Shown: positions 49,938 through 58,789 of the stretch, in pieces
Layout of the letters: each line of letters begins with the position of its first letter
How positions within the stretch are numbered: the stretch's first letter is position 1
NCBI RefSeq assembly: GCF_008630535.1
Contig: NZ_VWPH01000005.1
Span: 248,001 to 312,000 of the forward strand
Reading direction: 5' to 3'
DNA: 64,000 nucleotides
Origin: Saccharopolyspora hirsuta
GTDB lineage: Bacteria > Actinomycetota > Actinomycetes > Mycobacteriales > Pseudonocardiaceae
The notes under the pieces: generated by a model
Told to the model about the DNA's origin: nothing
The model's database searches: none
The model's input: only the letters and a program-made list of their open reading frames with translations
Position numbers and translations under genes: made by a program

Positions 49938-51365
49938 ATGACCCGAACGCACGAAACCCCACCCAAGAAGGACAGCAACGCTGAACAAAGCGCTGCGGGT
50001 CCCGCGGCCCCGGAACTGCCCGGCCGGTTCATCACGCCGATCGCCTTCGGCACCGTCCTGCAACCGCTGAACTCGTCGATGATCGCGGTCGCGCTGGTCA
50101 GCATCCGCGACGTGTTCGACGCGGGCACCTCGGTGACCTGGCTGGTCTCCGCGCTCTACCTGGCCACCGCGGTCGCGGCCCCCGCTATGGGGCGCATCGC
50201 CGACGTGCTCGGCCCGCGCCGCACCAGCCTCGCCGGGCTGCTGCTGGTCGGGGCCACCTCGGCGGTGGCGCCGTTCGCGCCGAACGTCGCCGCGCTGGTG
50301 GTCTGCCGCATCCTCATCGGCATCGGCACCGCCGCCCAGTACCCGTGCGGGGTGGCGATGATCCGCCGCGCCGCCGACCGGCTGCGCTCCCGCCCGAACA
50401 ACGCGCTGGCCGCGCTGGCGGTCTGCTCGCAGGTCACGGCGTCGCTGGGCCCCACCCTCGGCGGCCTGCTGGTCGGCCTGTTCGGCTGGTCCGGGGTGTT
50501 CTGGGTGAACGTGCCGCTGACCCTGGTCGGCGCCGCGGTGATCATCTGGTGGGGACCGGCGGACCCGCCCGCGCAGCGCGGCCGCGGGCGGCTCGCCGCG
50601 CTGCGGCGGGTCGATCCGGTCGGCATCGCGCTGTTCGCCGCGGCGATCACCGCGCTGATGTTCTGGCTGCTGTCGCTGGCCGACGTGCCCCAGTGGTGGT
50701 GGCTGGCGATCGCGGTGCCCGCCGCGGCGCTGACCGGCTGGTGGAGCCTGCGCGTCCGCGACCCGTTCCTGGACGTGCGGCTGCTGGGCCAGCGGGCGCT
50801 GTCGTTCACCTACGTGCGCACGATCGTGACCTACACGGCGTTCTACTGCGTCTTCTACGGGCTGCCGCAGTGGCTGGAGGAGACCCGCGACCTCGGCCCG
50901 GTCGGCGCCGGTCTGGTGGTGCTGCCGATCTCGGCGGTCGGGGTGGTCTCGACGCTGCTGGCGAACCGGCTGCAGCGCAACCGCAGCCCGCGCGCGGCGC
51001 TCATCGTCGGCACGGCCGCGCTGTGCGTCGCCGGGCTGCTGCTGACCGTGCCCGGCGAGGACTCGCCGATCCTGCTGCTGCTGGCGATCTCGGCGATGCT
51101 CGGCGTGCCGAACGGGTTCAACAACATGGGCAACCAGCGCGCGATGTACGCGGTCGCCCCGGCCGAGCGGGTGGGGGCGGCCTCCGGGCTGTACCGGACC
51201 TCGCAGTACGTCGGCGCGAACCTGGCCGCCGCACTGCTCGCGCTGGTGATCGGCGAGCGCGCCGACGACGTCGGGCTGCACCGGATGGGCCTGTCGATCG
51301 CCGTTCTCGCGGCGGTCCTGCTGGCCGCTTCGCTGTTCGCCGCCCTGCGCGAACGCCGCTCCTGA
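49938..51365 (+). CDS. DHA2-family MFS multidrug-type transporter
   Basis: A 475-aa protein with 12-14 TM helices: FGTVLQPLNSSMIAVALVSI in TM1, LVSALYLATAVAAPAMGRIAD in the loop 2-3 region, GLLVGLFGWSGVFWVNVPL, and a final LYRTSQYVGANLAAALLALV. This is the EmrB/QacA branch of drug:H+ antiporters. The ATG at 49938 has CAGGAG upstream, just after the MarR stop, so the two form an operon. Substrates unknown. Confidence 0.9.
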   Translation: MTRTHETPPKKDSNAEQSAAGPAAPELPGRFITPIAFGTVLQPLNSSMIAVALVSIRDVFDAGTSVTWLVSALYLATAVAAPAMGRIADVLGPRRTSLAGLLLVGATSAVAPFAPNVAALVVCRILIGIGTAAQYPCGVAMIRRAADRLRSRPNNALAALAVCSQVTASLGPTLGGLLVGLFGWSGVFWVNVPLTLVGAAVIIWWGPADPPAQRGRGRLAALRRVDPVGIALFAAAITALMFWLLSLADVPQWWWLAIAVPAAALTGWWSLRVRDPFLDVRLLGQRALSFTYVRTIVTYTAFYCVFYGLPQWLEETRDLGPVGAGLVVLPISAVGVVSTLLANRLQRNRSPRAALIVGTAALCVAGLLLTVPGEDSPILLLLAISAMLGVPNGFNNMGNQRAMYAVAPAERVGAASGLYRTSQYVGANLAAALLALVIGERADDVGLHRMGLSIAVLAAVLLAASLFAALRERRS

Positions 51366-51393
51366 GCGGCCCTTCCGGGGGCGGATGCGCGAG

Positions 51394-51423
51394 AAGGCCC
51401 CGCACCGGGGTGCGAGGCCTTCG
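51394..51423. terminator. Bidirectional hairpin between MFS and cold-shock genes
   Basis: GAAGGCC (51394-51400) pairs with GGCCTTC (51417-51423), with an inner CGCAC/GTGCG stem. It lies between the convergent stops of the MFS and cold-shock genes and so probably ends both transcripts. Confidence 0.75.
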
Positions 51424-51480
51424 TCGACGAGCGGTTCAGCTACCCGTGTCGCGGCTGCGGAACGGGTCGGATCACCGTTC

Positions 51481-51684
51481 TCAGAGGGCGCGGACGCCAG
51501 CCGCCTGCGGGCCCTTCGGGCCCTGGCTGACCTCGTAGGAGACCTTCTGGTCCTCCTCGAGGGTGCGGAAGCCGCGCGCCTCGATGGCCGAGTAGTGGAC
51601 GAACACGTCCGGGCCGCCGTCGTCCGGAGCGATGAAGCCGAAGCCCTTCTCCGAGTTGAACCACTTCACGGTTCCCTGTGCCAT
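51481..51684 (-). CDS. cspA: Cold-shock protein (CspA family)
   Basis: A 67-aa single cold-shock domain: [20 protein letters not shown] contains RNP1 (KGFGFI) and DVFVHYSAI contains RNP2 (VFVHY). Binds single-stranded RNA and DNA as an RNA chaperone. ATG 51684 is preceded by GAAGGAGAGAAG. The 378 bp upstream has no gene and may include the long structured 5' leader usual for csp mRNAs. Confidence 0.97.
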   Translation of the reverse strand: MAQGTVKWFNSEKGFGFIAPDDGGPDVFVHYSAIEARGFRTLEEDQKVSYEVSQGPKGPQAAGVRAL

Positions 51685-52062
51685 GCTCTTCTCTCCTTCT
51701 GGGAGCCGGTACTGCATCAGGCGGTCACACTGCGTCACCACCTGGGTCGCGGATCTCGAACGGCGACTTCTCCAGCTACAACCAGAAAGCAGCACGCCCG
51801 CATCACCATCCTGCGAGTGTGCGCGAACACGACCCCAGAAAAATACGACCGAGGTAGACACTACACGCTCAGCCAAGATCGCGCCGCTGCCGATCCACCA
51901 GCGTGTCGCAGCCAACATCGCACCCACACCGCCCGCCCCGACCTCGGGTTTTCCCGGAAGGTCCGGGAAGATCGACCGCTGCGAGCACCACCCGTCCGGA
52001 CGATACCGAGCTCGCCTTCAGCTGTCGGCGAAACGCACGTCCCCCAGATGGCCGCACCCGGC
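51685..52062. other. Upstream region of the cold-shock gene
   Basis: 378 bp without a supported gene. It is less GC-rich than its surroundings (for example AGAAAAATACGACC at about 51837), as expected for the promoter and 5' UTR of a csp gene read leftward. No riboswitch recognised. Confidence 0.4.
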
Positions 52063-52683
52063 TCATTCGAAGCGGGACGCATCGCCCGCGCCGTACCGGA
52101 CCACCTCGGGTTCGGGTCCGGAGAAGTCCACCACCGTGGTCGGCTCGGTGCCGCAGTCGCCGGAGTCGATCACCGCGTCCAGCACGTGGTCCAGCTCGTC
52201 CTTGATCTGCCAGCCCTGGGTCATCGGCTCCTCCTCGCCGGGCAGCAGCAGGGTGCTGGACAGCATCGGCTCGCCGAGCTCGGCCAGCAGCGACTGCACC
52301 ACCACGTGGTCCGGGATGCGCACGCCCACCGTCTTCTTCTTGGGGTGCAGCAACCGGCGCGGCACCTCCTTGGTGGCCGGCAGGATGAAGGTGTAGCTGC
52401 CCGGCGTCGAGGCCTTGATCGCGCGGAAGACCGCGTTGTTGATGATCACGAACTGGCCGAGCTGGGCGAAGTTCTGGCACACCAGGGTGAAGTGGTGCCG
52501 GTCGTCGAGGTGCCGGATGGAGCGGATCCGCTCCATGCCCTCCTTGTTCCCCAGCTGCGCGCCGAGGGCGAAGCAGGAGTCGGTCGGGTAGGCGATCAAC
52601 CCGTCCTCCCGCAGGATGTCCACCACCTGCCCGATCGCGCGCCGCTGCGGGTTGTCCGGATGCACGTCGAAGTACTTCGCCAT
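52063..52683 (-). CDS. Sua5/YciO/YrdC-family L-threonylcarbamoyladenylate synthase-like protein
   Basis: A 206-aa YrdC-domain protein: LIAYPTDSCFALG, the RIRSIRHLDDRHHFTLVC region and SYTFILPATKEVPRRL, KTVGVRIPDH, PMLSSTLLLPGEEEP. It ends after the YrdC domain, without the Sua5 C-terminal domain. YrdC makes the threonylcarbamoyl-AMP used for tRNA t6A37; the sequence is closer to the YciO type, whose own role is less clear. Divergent from the EamA gene. Confidence 0.88.
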   Translation of the reverse strand: MAKYFDVHPDNPQRRAIGQVVDILREDGLIAYPTDSCFALGAQLGNKEGMERIRSIRHLDDRHHFTLVCQNFAQLGQFVIINNAVFRAIKASTPGSYTFILPATKEVPRRLLHPKKKTVGVRIPDHVVVQSLLAELGEPMLSSTLLLPGEEEPMTQGWQIKDELDHVLDAVIDSGDCGTEPTTVVDFSGPEPEVVRYGAGDASRFE

Positions 52684-52831
52684 GACCAGAGCTTAGATCC
52701 TCTTCGCCGGATCCAGCCGCCGGACGGCACCGGGCCGATCGACCGCAAAATGGTTGGCGCCCGCACCGGAGAGGGGCCTACCGTCCGGGTACCGACCCGC
52801 GGCGGACGAGATCGCCGCGACCTCGTCGAGG

Positions 52832-53731
52832 GTGACCCGATTGCTCCGCACCGCTGGCCGTTCGCCCACCTCGCCGAGCGCATCACGCCCCGGGGCGGGC
52901 ACCGCTGTCGGCGCGCTGTTCATCGCGACATCGGGCGTGTGGGTCAGCTTGTCCGGCACGTCGCCGGGCACGGCCTCGGTGTACCGGTGCGCCCTCGCGC
53001 TGCCCTTCCTCGCCCTGCTGGCGCTCCGGGAGCCGCGAAGCGAAGCACCGCAGCACGGGCTCTCGCTGGCCGCCGGGGTGCTGTTCAGCGCGGACATGCT
53101 GCTGTGGACGCAGGCCATCGCCGAGGTCGGGGCGGGGTTGAGCGCGGTCATCGTCAACCTGCAGGTGGTGCTCGTTCCCGCGCTGGCGTGGTTGGTGGAC
53201 CGCGAACCGGTGACCCGCCGCTACCTCCTCGCCGTTCCCGTCGTGCTGCTCGGCGTCGCCCTGACCTCGGGTGTGCTGGACGGCGGCGGCACCGGTGCGG
53301 ATCCGGTCCTGGGGACGGTGCACGCCTCGTTGGCCGCGCTGTGCTACTCGGGATTCCTGTTCCTGCTGCGCAGGTCGGGACGCCGCGGCCCGACCGCGCG
53401 GTCCTACCTGGCGATGATGACCACCGCCGCACTGGTGTCCCTGCCGCTGGGGGCGCTGTGGCACGGCATCGACCTCTTCCCCGGTTGGGCGGCGATCGGT
53501 TGGCTGCTGCTCGTCGCGGTGTGCGGGCAAGTTCTGGGGTGGTTGCTGGTGGCCGCGTCCCTGCCGCACCTGTCCAGCCAGGTCGGCGCGATCCTGCTCC
53601 TGCTGACCCCGGTCGGCGCTCTCGCCCTCGGCGCGGCGGTGCTCGGTGAACGCCCGACACCGCTGCAGCTCCTCGGCTGCGCGCTCGTCCTCGGCAGCGT
53701 CGTGGCCGTGGCCGGTCGCCGGGAGTCGTGA
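52832..53731 (+). CDS. EamA-family (DMT superfamily) transporter
   Basis: About 299 aa with ten TM helices in two EamA repeats: VGALFIATSGVWVSLSGTSP starts the first, WTQAIAEVGAGLSAVIVNLQ ends it, and LPHLSSQVGAILLLLTPVGA plus GERPTPLQLLGCALVLGS closes the second. Drug/metabolite exporter type, substrate unknown. The start is doubtful: GTG 52832 gives the usual family length, while a TTG at 52754 would add 26 residues. Its stop abuts the stop of the convergent LuxR-type gene. Confidence 0.85.
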   Translation: MTRLLRTAGRSPTSPSASRPGAGTAVGALFIATSGVWVSLSGTSPGTASVYRCALALPFLALLALREPRSEAPQHGLSLAAGVLFSADMLLWTQAIAEVGAGLSAVIVNLQVVLVPALAWLVDREPVTRRYLLAVPVVLLGVALTSGVLDGGGTGADPVLGTVHASLAALCYSGFLFLLRRSGRRGPTARSYLAMMTTAALVSLPLGALWHGIDLFPGWAAIGWLLLVAVCGQVLGWLLVAASLPHLSSQVGAILLLLTPVGALALGAAVLGERPTPLQLLGCALVLGSVVAVAGRRES

Positions 53732-54697
53732 TCAGAGCAGGCCGCGCTTGGCGGCTTGGACCCCGGCCTGGAAGCGGGTGGTGGCGCCGAGCTGGTCGAG
53801 CAGGGCCGCGATGCGGCGCACCACCGTCCGGCGGGACAGGTCCAGGCGGCGGGCGATCGCCTCGTCGGTCGCGCCCGCCGCCATCAGCGTGATGATGGCG
53901 CGGTCGCGGTCGGAGAGCTGGTCCTGCTCGCGCTCCACCGACACCGGCAGCGCCAGCGTCCACAACGTCTCGAACAGCCCGCACAGCGCGTTGAGCAGCC
54001 CCGAGGCGTGCACGACCAGCGCGCCTTCCAGCCCGGTCCGGTCGGGCTCGGGGACCAGCAGGGCCATCTCGTCGTCGCCGATGGTCAGCTTCACCGGCAG
54101 CTCCGAGAGCAGGCGGACGTGCTCGCCGAGCTCGGCCATCCTGGTCATCGCCGCGAACAGGCCCGGGTCGTCGTAGACGTCCTGGCTGTAGACCGTCCGG
54201 TAGCGCACCCCGGCGGACATCCGGCGGGCCTGGACCTCCTCCTGCGCCCGGAAGTGGTGCGGCGTGCTGCTGTAGGGCGGGCGGTCCAGCCAGCGGACCT
54301 GCTCCGCGGCCCGCTCCTGCAGCCGGGTGGTGAGCATGATCAGCCGGGCCGGGTGCTCCACCGGCTCGACGTGCCGGGAGAACCCGGCGCCGTGCTGCGC
54401 CTGGTGGTAGAGCCGGTCCAGCTCCGCACCGGCCCGCCACAGCTCGCGCCGCCTGGTCTCCTCCGCGCGCAGCGCCGCCGACACCGCCCGCTCCGGCGGC
54501 GCGGCCTCCCAGAGGTCGGTTCCCTTGCCGACTTCCACGACCAGGTCCAGTTCGGACAGCTCCGCCAGCGCCCGGGTCACCACCTCGGCGGGCAGCCCGG
54601 TGTCGCGCACCAGCAGTTCCCGGGGCAGCTGCCCCCGCGTGGTGAGCGCGCGGTACACGCGCCCCTGGTCGCTGTCGGCAGCGAGGACGTCGAGCAC
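53732..54697 (-). CDS. LuxR-type helix-turn-helix regulator (TrmB-like N terminus)
   Basis: A 321-aa regulator. The C terminus is a LuxR/GerE-type helix-turn-helix (QDQLSDRDRAIITLMAAG, then DEAIARRLDLSRRTVVRRIA). The N terminus has a winged-helix resembling TrmB (YRALTTRGQLPRELLVRDTG) and a coiled middle. The GTG at 54697 has GGAAGG six bases upstream; longer frames lack one. Similar proteins are frequent orphan regulators in actinobacteria. It is divergent from the secreted C39-like protein across 305 bp, which is a candidate target. Confidence 0.87.
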   Translation of the reverse strand: MLDVLAADSDQGRVYRALTTRGQLPRELLVRDTGLPAEVVTRALAELSELDLVVEVGKGTDLWEAAPPERAVSAALRAEETRRRELWRAGAELDRLYHQAQHGAGFSRHVEPVEHPARLIMLTTRLQERAAEQVRWLDRPPYSSTPHHFRAQEEVQARRMSAGVRYRTVYSQDVYDDPGLFAAMTRMAELGEHVRLLSELPVKLTIGDDEMALLVPEPDRTGLEGALVVHASGLLNALCGLFETLWTLALPVSVEREQDQLSDRDRAIITLMAAGATDEAIARRLDLSRRTVVRRIAALLDQLGATTRFQAGVQAAKRGLL

Positions 54698-55002
54698 GTG
54701 GACCTTCCGGCGGAGCGGGACGACCTTCGCCGGGCAGCCTAGAACGCCTGGTCGAACGGGGTCAACGAGATCGGCACCGCCGGAAACGTCCCGAACTGGC
54801 GCAGATGTGCGATGGCCCAGGTGAGCCAGCGCGCAGGCCTGGCGCCGGGCGGTTCGATCTTGGCAGGATTCGCGTCGAATCCCAACATCAAGTGCGCGCA
54901 ACGGGTTGCCGATTCACCGACCCGTCGGTAACACCCCGCGTCGCAACGACTTCCAGCGGAGCCGCGCGCACGAGCCGGGGGGCTCGTCGTCCAGGAGGCA
55001 GG
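54698..55002. other. Divergent control region
   Basis: 305 bp between the LuxR-type gene and the C39-like gene. No gene supported. It should contain promoters for both; ATCAAGTGCGCAACGG at about 54888-54903 is the only AT-leaning patch I notice. Confidence 0.35.
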
Positions 55003-55632
55003 ATGTTCTCGTCGAAACTCGCGGCGTCGGCGGCCGCCCTCACGCTGATGGCCACCGGCGCGGCCACCGCGCCAGCAGCGGCGTTATCGCCCGCGGCGCC
55101 CCCGGCCCCGGTCGTCCGCCCGTCCGGCGAGCACGTGCTCGACGTGGACTACCAGGTGCAGGAGACCGGCTACTGGTGCGGACCCGCGGCGACGCGGATC
55201 GCGCTGTCCGCGCGCGGGATCTACCGCAGCCAGGCCGACCTGGCCGCTGAGCTGGGCACGCACACCGGCGGCACCGACTGGATCGGGCAGGTCACCCGGG
55301 TGCTGAGCGGTCACGTGGGCTGGTACGAGACCAAGGAGATGCCCGCCGATCCGCCGACGCAGGAGCAGAAGGACCTGCTGTGGAACGACATCGTGCTGGA
55401 CATCGACAACGGCTACCCGGTCGTCGCCAACATCGTCGCGCCGCCCGGCAACCAGCCGCCCGGCTACCCGCCGGACCAGACGATCTACCACTACTTCACG
55501 GTGATCGGCTACAACGACGTCGACCGCACCGTGCTGATCGCCGACCCGGCGTCGTTCGGCGGCAACCAGATCTACTGGCTGACCTTCGACCAGCTGGCCT
55601 CGCTCATCCCGCCCAAGGGCTACAGCGCCTGA
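55003..55632 (+). CDS. Secreted C39-like cysteine peptidase domain protein
   Basis: A 209-aa exported protein: signal peptide to about residue 28 (LMATGAATAPAAA), then a peptidase C39-like domain with the catalytic Cys in ETGYWCGPAATRIALSARG, the His in TIYHYFTVIGYND and Asp in LIADPAS. The papain-like fold and export suggest processing or binding of extracellular peptides; no bacteriocin exporter is attached. ATG 55003 follows AGGAGG. The next gene, also exported, starts 25 bp on, so they are probably co-transcribed. Confidence 0.88.
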   Translation: MFSSKLAASAAALTLMATGAATAPAAALSPAAPPAPVVRPSGEHVLDVDYQVQETGYWCGPAATRIALSARGIYRSQADLAAELGTHTGGTDWIGQVTRVLSGHVGWYETKEMPADPPTQEQKDLLWNDIVLDIDNGYPVVANIVAPPGNQPPGYPPDQTIYHYFTVIGYNDVDRTVLIADPASFGGNQIYWLTFDQLASLIPPKGYSA

Positions 55633-55657
55633 TCCGCCGGACGAACAGGACGATCCG

Positions 55658-56599
55658 ATGCGCATCCGCAGGAATTCGCTTCGCACGCTGGGCATCGCGG
55701 CAGCCGCCCTCGCGCTCGGCGCCGCCGTCCCGAGCGCGACCACCTCGGCGGCCGAGCAGTGCCCGGACACCGCGGTCTTCCAGCTCGACGGTTACGGGCA
55801 CGGGGAAACGCTGACGAACTGGAACAACTCGGCGTTCAACGCCGCACCGCCGGACGGCTGGCAGATCGTGCAGGTGCCCTACCACGCGGGCGTCTTCCCC
55901 GGGGTCGACCGCCTCGCCCTGGACGAGTCGGTCGCTCAGGGCGCGGCCCGGTTGGAGCGCGCGGTGCGCGACTTCCACGCCGGTTGCGCCGGATCCCGCC
56001 TGGTGCTGGCCGGCTACTCGGAGGGAGCGCTGGTCGCCGGGGAGGTGCTGCAGGTGCTCGCGCAGGACGGTTCCATCCCGCGCGAGCAGGTCAACGGCGT
56101 GCTCTACGGGAATCCGCGGCGCGCGTTCGGCGACGGCGGGGTGGGCGGCGTGGCCGGGGGCATCGAGACCAACGTGCCCAGCGTCCTGCCCGGCGTGACG
56201 ATGCGCGGCGGGCACGACTGGGAAGGCCTGGCGGTGCACGAGGTCTGCAACGTCAACGACGGGATCTGCAACTCCACCAACATGATCACCAACCTGGCGG
56301 CGTTCGCCAACGGCCTGGTCGGCTACGCCAGCGGCGACCACGGCTACGACCTGAACCCGGCCCGCGACCTCGGTTCCGGCGTCACGCTGCACCCGCAGCC
56401 GCCGCGCGTCCCGCACGGACCACCGCTGCCCATCGCTATCGGGACGCCGTGGCAGATCCAGCAGGAGCTGGGCCAGGACGCGGCGGCCAGGCGGGCCGCG
56501 GTCGAAGCCCGCGAGCAGCTCGACCGGTACGTCGGCTCGGACGTGCTGGCGCGGCTGGCCGCCGAATCGCCCTGGTTCAAGGCCTTCGACGCGGCGTGA
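55658..56599 (+). CDS. Secreted cutinase / PE-PPE-type alpha-beta hydrolase
   Basis: A 313-aa secreted hydrolase: signal peptide to about residue 32 (TTSAAEQC), then an alpha/beta-hydrolase core with nucleophile motif LAGYSEGALVAG, the Asp in CNVNDGICN and the His in SGDHGYDL, each flanked by the Cys pair seen in cutinases. The PE-PPE-like core (VNGVLYGNPRRAF) resembles mycobacterial serine hydrolases acting on lipids or esters. The C-terminal 70 residues are Pro- and Ala-rich with no domain recognised. Confidence 0.87.
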   Translation: MRIRRNSLRTLGIAAAALALGAAVPSATTSAAEQCPDTAVFQLDGYGHGETLTNWNNSAFNAAPPDGWQIVQVPYHAGVFPGVDRLALDESVAQGAARLERAVRDFHAGCAGSRLVLAGYSEGALVAGEVLQVLAQDGSIPREQVNGVLYGNPRRAFGDGGVGGVAGGIETNVPSVLPGVTMRGGHDWEGLAVHEVCNVNDGICNSTNMITNLAAFANGLVGYASGDHGYDLNPARDLGSGVTLHPQPPRVPHGPPLPIAIGTPWQIQQELGQDAAARRAAVEAREQLDRYVGSDVLARLAAESPWFKAFDAA

Positions 56600-56602
56600 C
56601 GC

Positions 56603-57244
56603 TCAGGAGCAGGTGGCCAGCATCTCCTTCAGCGCCTGCTTCTCCTCCTGGGTGACGGTCAGGTCGTAGCCCTTCTTGACCTCGACCCACTTGGTCGCGT
56701 AGTCGCACCACGCGGTCTTCTCCGGCTTCCACTGCGACGGGTCCTGGTCGCCCTTGCTGCGGTTGGAGCTGGCGTCGACCGCGACCAGCTGCGGCAGGTC
56801 CATGTCGTTGGCGAACTTCTCGCGGCGCGCGTCGTCCCAGGTGTTCGCGCCGCTGCGCCAGGCGTTGGCCAGCGGGACCATGTGGTCGATGTCGATCGCG
56901 GAGGCGTCGGTGAGCTGCTGGCCGGTGTACTCCGAGGTCCAGGTGCCCGACACCGACTCGCAGGAGTTGTTGGTCTTGACGTTCACGCCGTCGCGGGCGA
57001 GCACCGCTTCCCGGGTGTTGCAGTTCTTCCCGGCCTGCGGCTGGGACGTCCAGTGCTTGAAGCGCTCCCGCGAGTACCCGTCCATCGAACCCGACGGGGC
57101 CACCCGCAGCTGTTCGAGCTGGTCAGCGGCCGCGCCCGTGGGCTGGCTGCCGCGGGCGTCGTCCAGCAGGCCGGACTCGAACACCACCCACATCAGGCCG
57201 AGCAGCGCCGCCGCCACGACCGACATCCACGCCGACTTCTTCAC
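56603..57244 (-). CDS. Exported HNH-family (DUF1524-type) nuclease
   Basis: A 213-aa protein with an N-terminal signal or anchor (VVAAALLGLMWVVFESG) and the DUF1524/GmrSD C-terminal-like HNH core: AIDIDHMVPLANAWRSGA provides the conserved DHxVPL with His, followed by AVDASSNRSKGDQDP and TAWCDYATKWVEVK. Cys residues suggest a disulphide. Widespread in actinobacteria as a secreted putative nuclease. GTG 57244 is the start. It converges with the cutinase gene three bases away. Confidence 0.87.
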   Translation of the reverse strand: MKKSAWMSVVAAALLGLMWVVFESGLLDDARGSQPTGAAADQLEQLRVAPSGSMDGYSRERFKHWTSQPQAGKNCNTREAVLARDGVNVKTNNSCESVSGTWTSEYTGQQLTDASAIDIDHMVPLANAWRSGANTWDDARREKFANDMDLPQLVAVDASSNRSKGDQDPSQWKPEKTAWCDYATKWVEVKKGYDLTVTQEEKQALKEMLATCS

Positions 57245-57489
57245 AGGCAGTTCCGCCTCTCCGGAATTCTCAGTGGTGGTTGCGCTTTGGGGGTGAGGTC
57301 GCGTTTTCGGGGTTTCTCGTGGCTAAGTTGCGTCACGGTCCCCTGAGGTGCGGGTGAGCAGCAGTCGGAACCGTGGCCCAGGGGTGGTCATGTCTTCTCC
57401 CGGTTTGGTGACGTCTCCGCCATTCGATCATTCGGGGTGGTGGGGGTTCACTCCGCCACGCGGGGAATGTGGCGCGGCACACGGGCGGT

Positions 57490-58692
57490 TCAGCGGGTCG
57501 TCGCGGCCGCTCGGTTGGGGGCGTAGCGGGGCACGTAGCGCAGCAGGAGTCCGGCGCCGAGGAGGCCGAGGGCTCCCATGCCCGCTCCTGCGAGGCCGAC
57601 GCCGAGCAGGGCGGTCAGGCCGGAGACGGTGAGCGGGCCGACCGCTTGTCCGAAGTCGGCGGTGAAGCGCCAGGCTCCGAGGAACGGGGCCGGGCCCGGC
57701 TGCGGGGCGAGGTCGGCGCCGAGGGTCATCAGGATGCCGCTGCTGGTGCCGTTGGCCAGTGCGAGCAGCGCCGCCACGGCGGCGAAGGTGGGCACGTCGG
57801 CGACCGCGAACAGCAGGAGGTGGCCGACGGCCAGGCCGACCATGGACGGCACCGCTGCCCAGATCCGCCCGAACCGGTCCATGATCTGGCCCGAGGTGTA
57901 GGACAGCGCGAAGTCGATCCCGCCTGCGATGCCGATGATCAGCGCCGTCGTCGACGGCGGGAGCCCGGCCGCCACCGCGACCAGCGGCAGCACCACCATC
58001 CGCGACGCCCGCAGTCCGCCGATGAGCGCCGCGCAGGTGCCCATCCGCAGCAGCACTCCCCGATGCCGGACCAGGGTGCTGACCAGTCCCTGGTGCCCGC
58101 GCTCGACGTCCTCCGACTCCGCTGTGCCGAGGTCCTTGGTGCACAGCAGCAGGACGACAGTGGCCGCGGCGAAGGCGATGTGCAGCAGGAAAACCGCGCG
58201 CTTGTCCGGGGTCACCAGCAGCACGAGCGCGGAGAGGAAGGGGCCGACGAAGTAGCCCGCGCGGAACAGCCCGCCGAGCACGCTCAACGCCCTGGCCCGG
58301 TAGCGCAGCGGCACGGTGGTGGTGATGAACGCGTGCCTGGCCAGCGCGAAGACCGCCGTGGCCAGGCCGACGACGAACACACTCGCGCCGAGCATCCACG
58401 GGCTGGTCGAGAAGTAGCAGCCGAGCAGCCCCAGCACCGAGACGACCGCGGCGCCGATCATCGCGGTGCGCTCGCCGAGCCGGTGCACCAGCACCCCGCT
58501 GGGCACGTCGCCGATCAGCTCGCCGACCATGAGCATCGCGGCGATCAGCCCGAGCACGCCGAGGTTCGCACCCTGGTCGGCGGCGATGAGCGGGATCATC
58601 GGGATGATGGCGCCCTCGCCGGTGGCGAACAGCAGGGTCGGTCCGAACGCCGCGAGCGCGACGGTCCGCAGCTCGAAAGGCCGTTCATCCAC
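57490..58692 (-). CDS. MFS transporter
   Basis: A roughly 400-aa 12-TM protein: ATGEGAIIPMIPLIAADQG in TM1, DVPSGVLVHRLGERTAM as loop 2-3, FALARHAFITTTVPLRYRAR and FRAGYFVGPFLSA, resembling sugar or drug exporters. I favour GTG 58692 (MDERPFELRTVAL) because GGAAG lies ideally upstream; the frame is open to 58782. Its substrate is unknown, and no regulator is adjacent. Confidence 0.85.
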   Translation of the reverse strand: MDERPFELRTVALAAFGPTLLFATGEGAIIPMIPLIAADQGANLGVLGLIAAMLMVGELIGDVPSGVLVHRLGERTAMIGAAVVSVLGLLGCYFSTSPWMLGASVFVVGLATAVFALARHAFITTTVPLRYRARALSVLGGLFRAGYFVGPFLSALVLLVTPDKRAVFLLHIAFAAATVVLLLCTKDLGTAESEDVERGHQGLVSTLVRHRGVLLRMGTCAALIGGLRASRMVVLPLVAVAAGLPPSTTALIIGIAGGIDFALSYTSGQIMDRFGRIWAAVPSMVGLAVGHLLLFAVADVPTFAAVAALLALANGTSSGILMTLGADLAPQPGPAPFLGAWRFTADFGQAVGPLTVSGLTALLGVGLAGAGMGALGLLGAGLLLRYVPRYAPNRAAATTR

Positions 58693-58789
58693 CCGCAACT
58701 TCCGCACCACTCCTCGCCGAGCACACCCGGGCCAGCTCAGCTTGCCAGACCGAACCCGCTCGCCAGGCGAGAGATCCGTCACCGGCAGA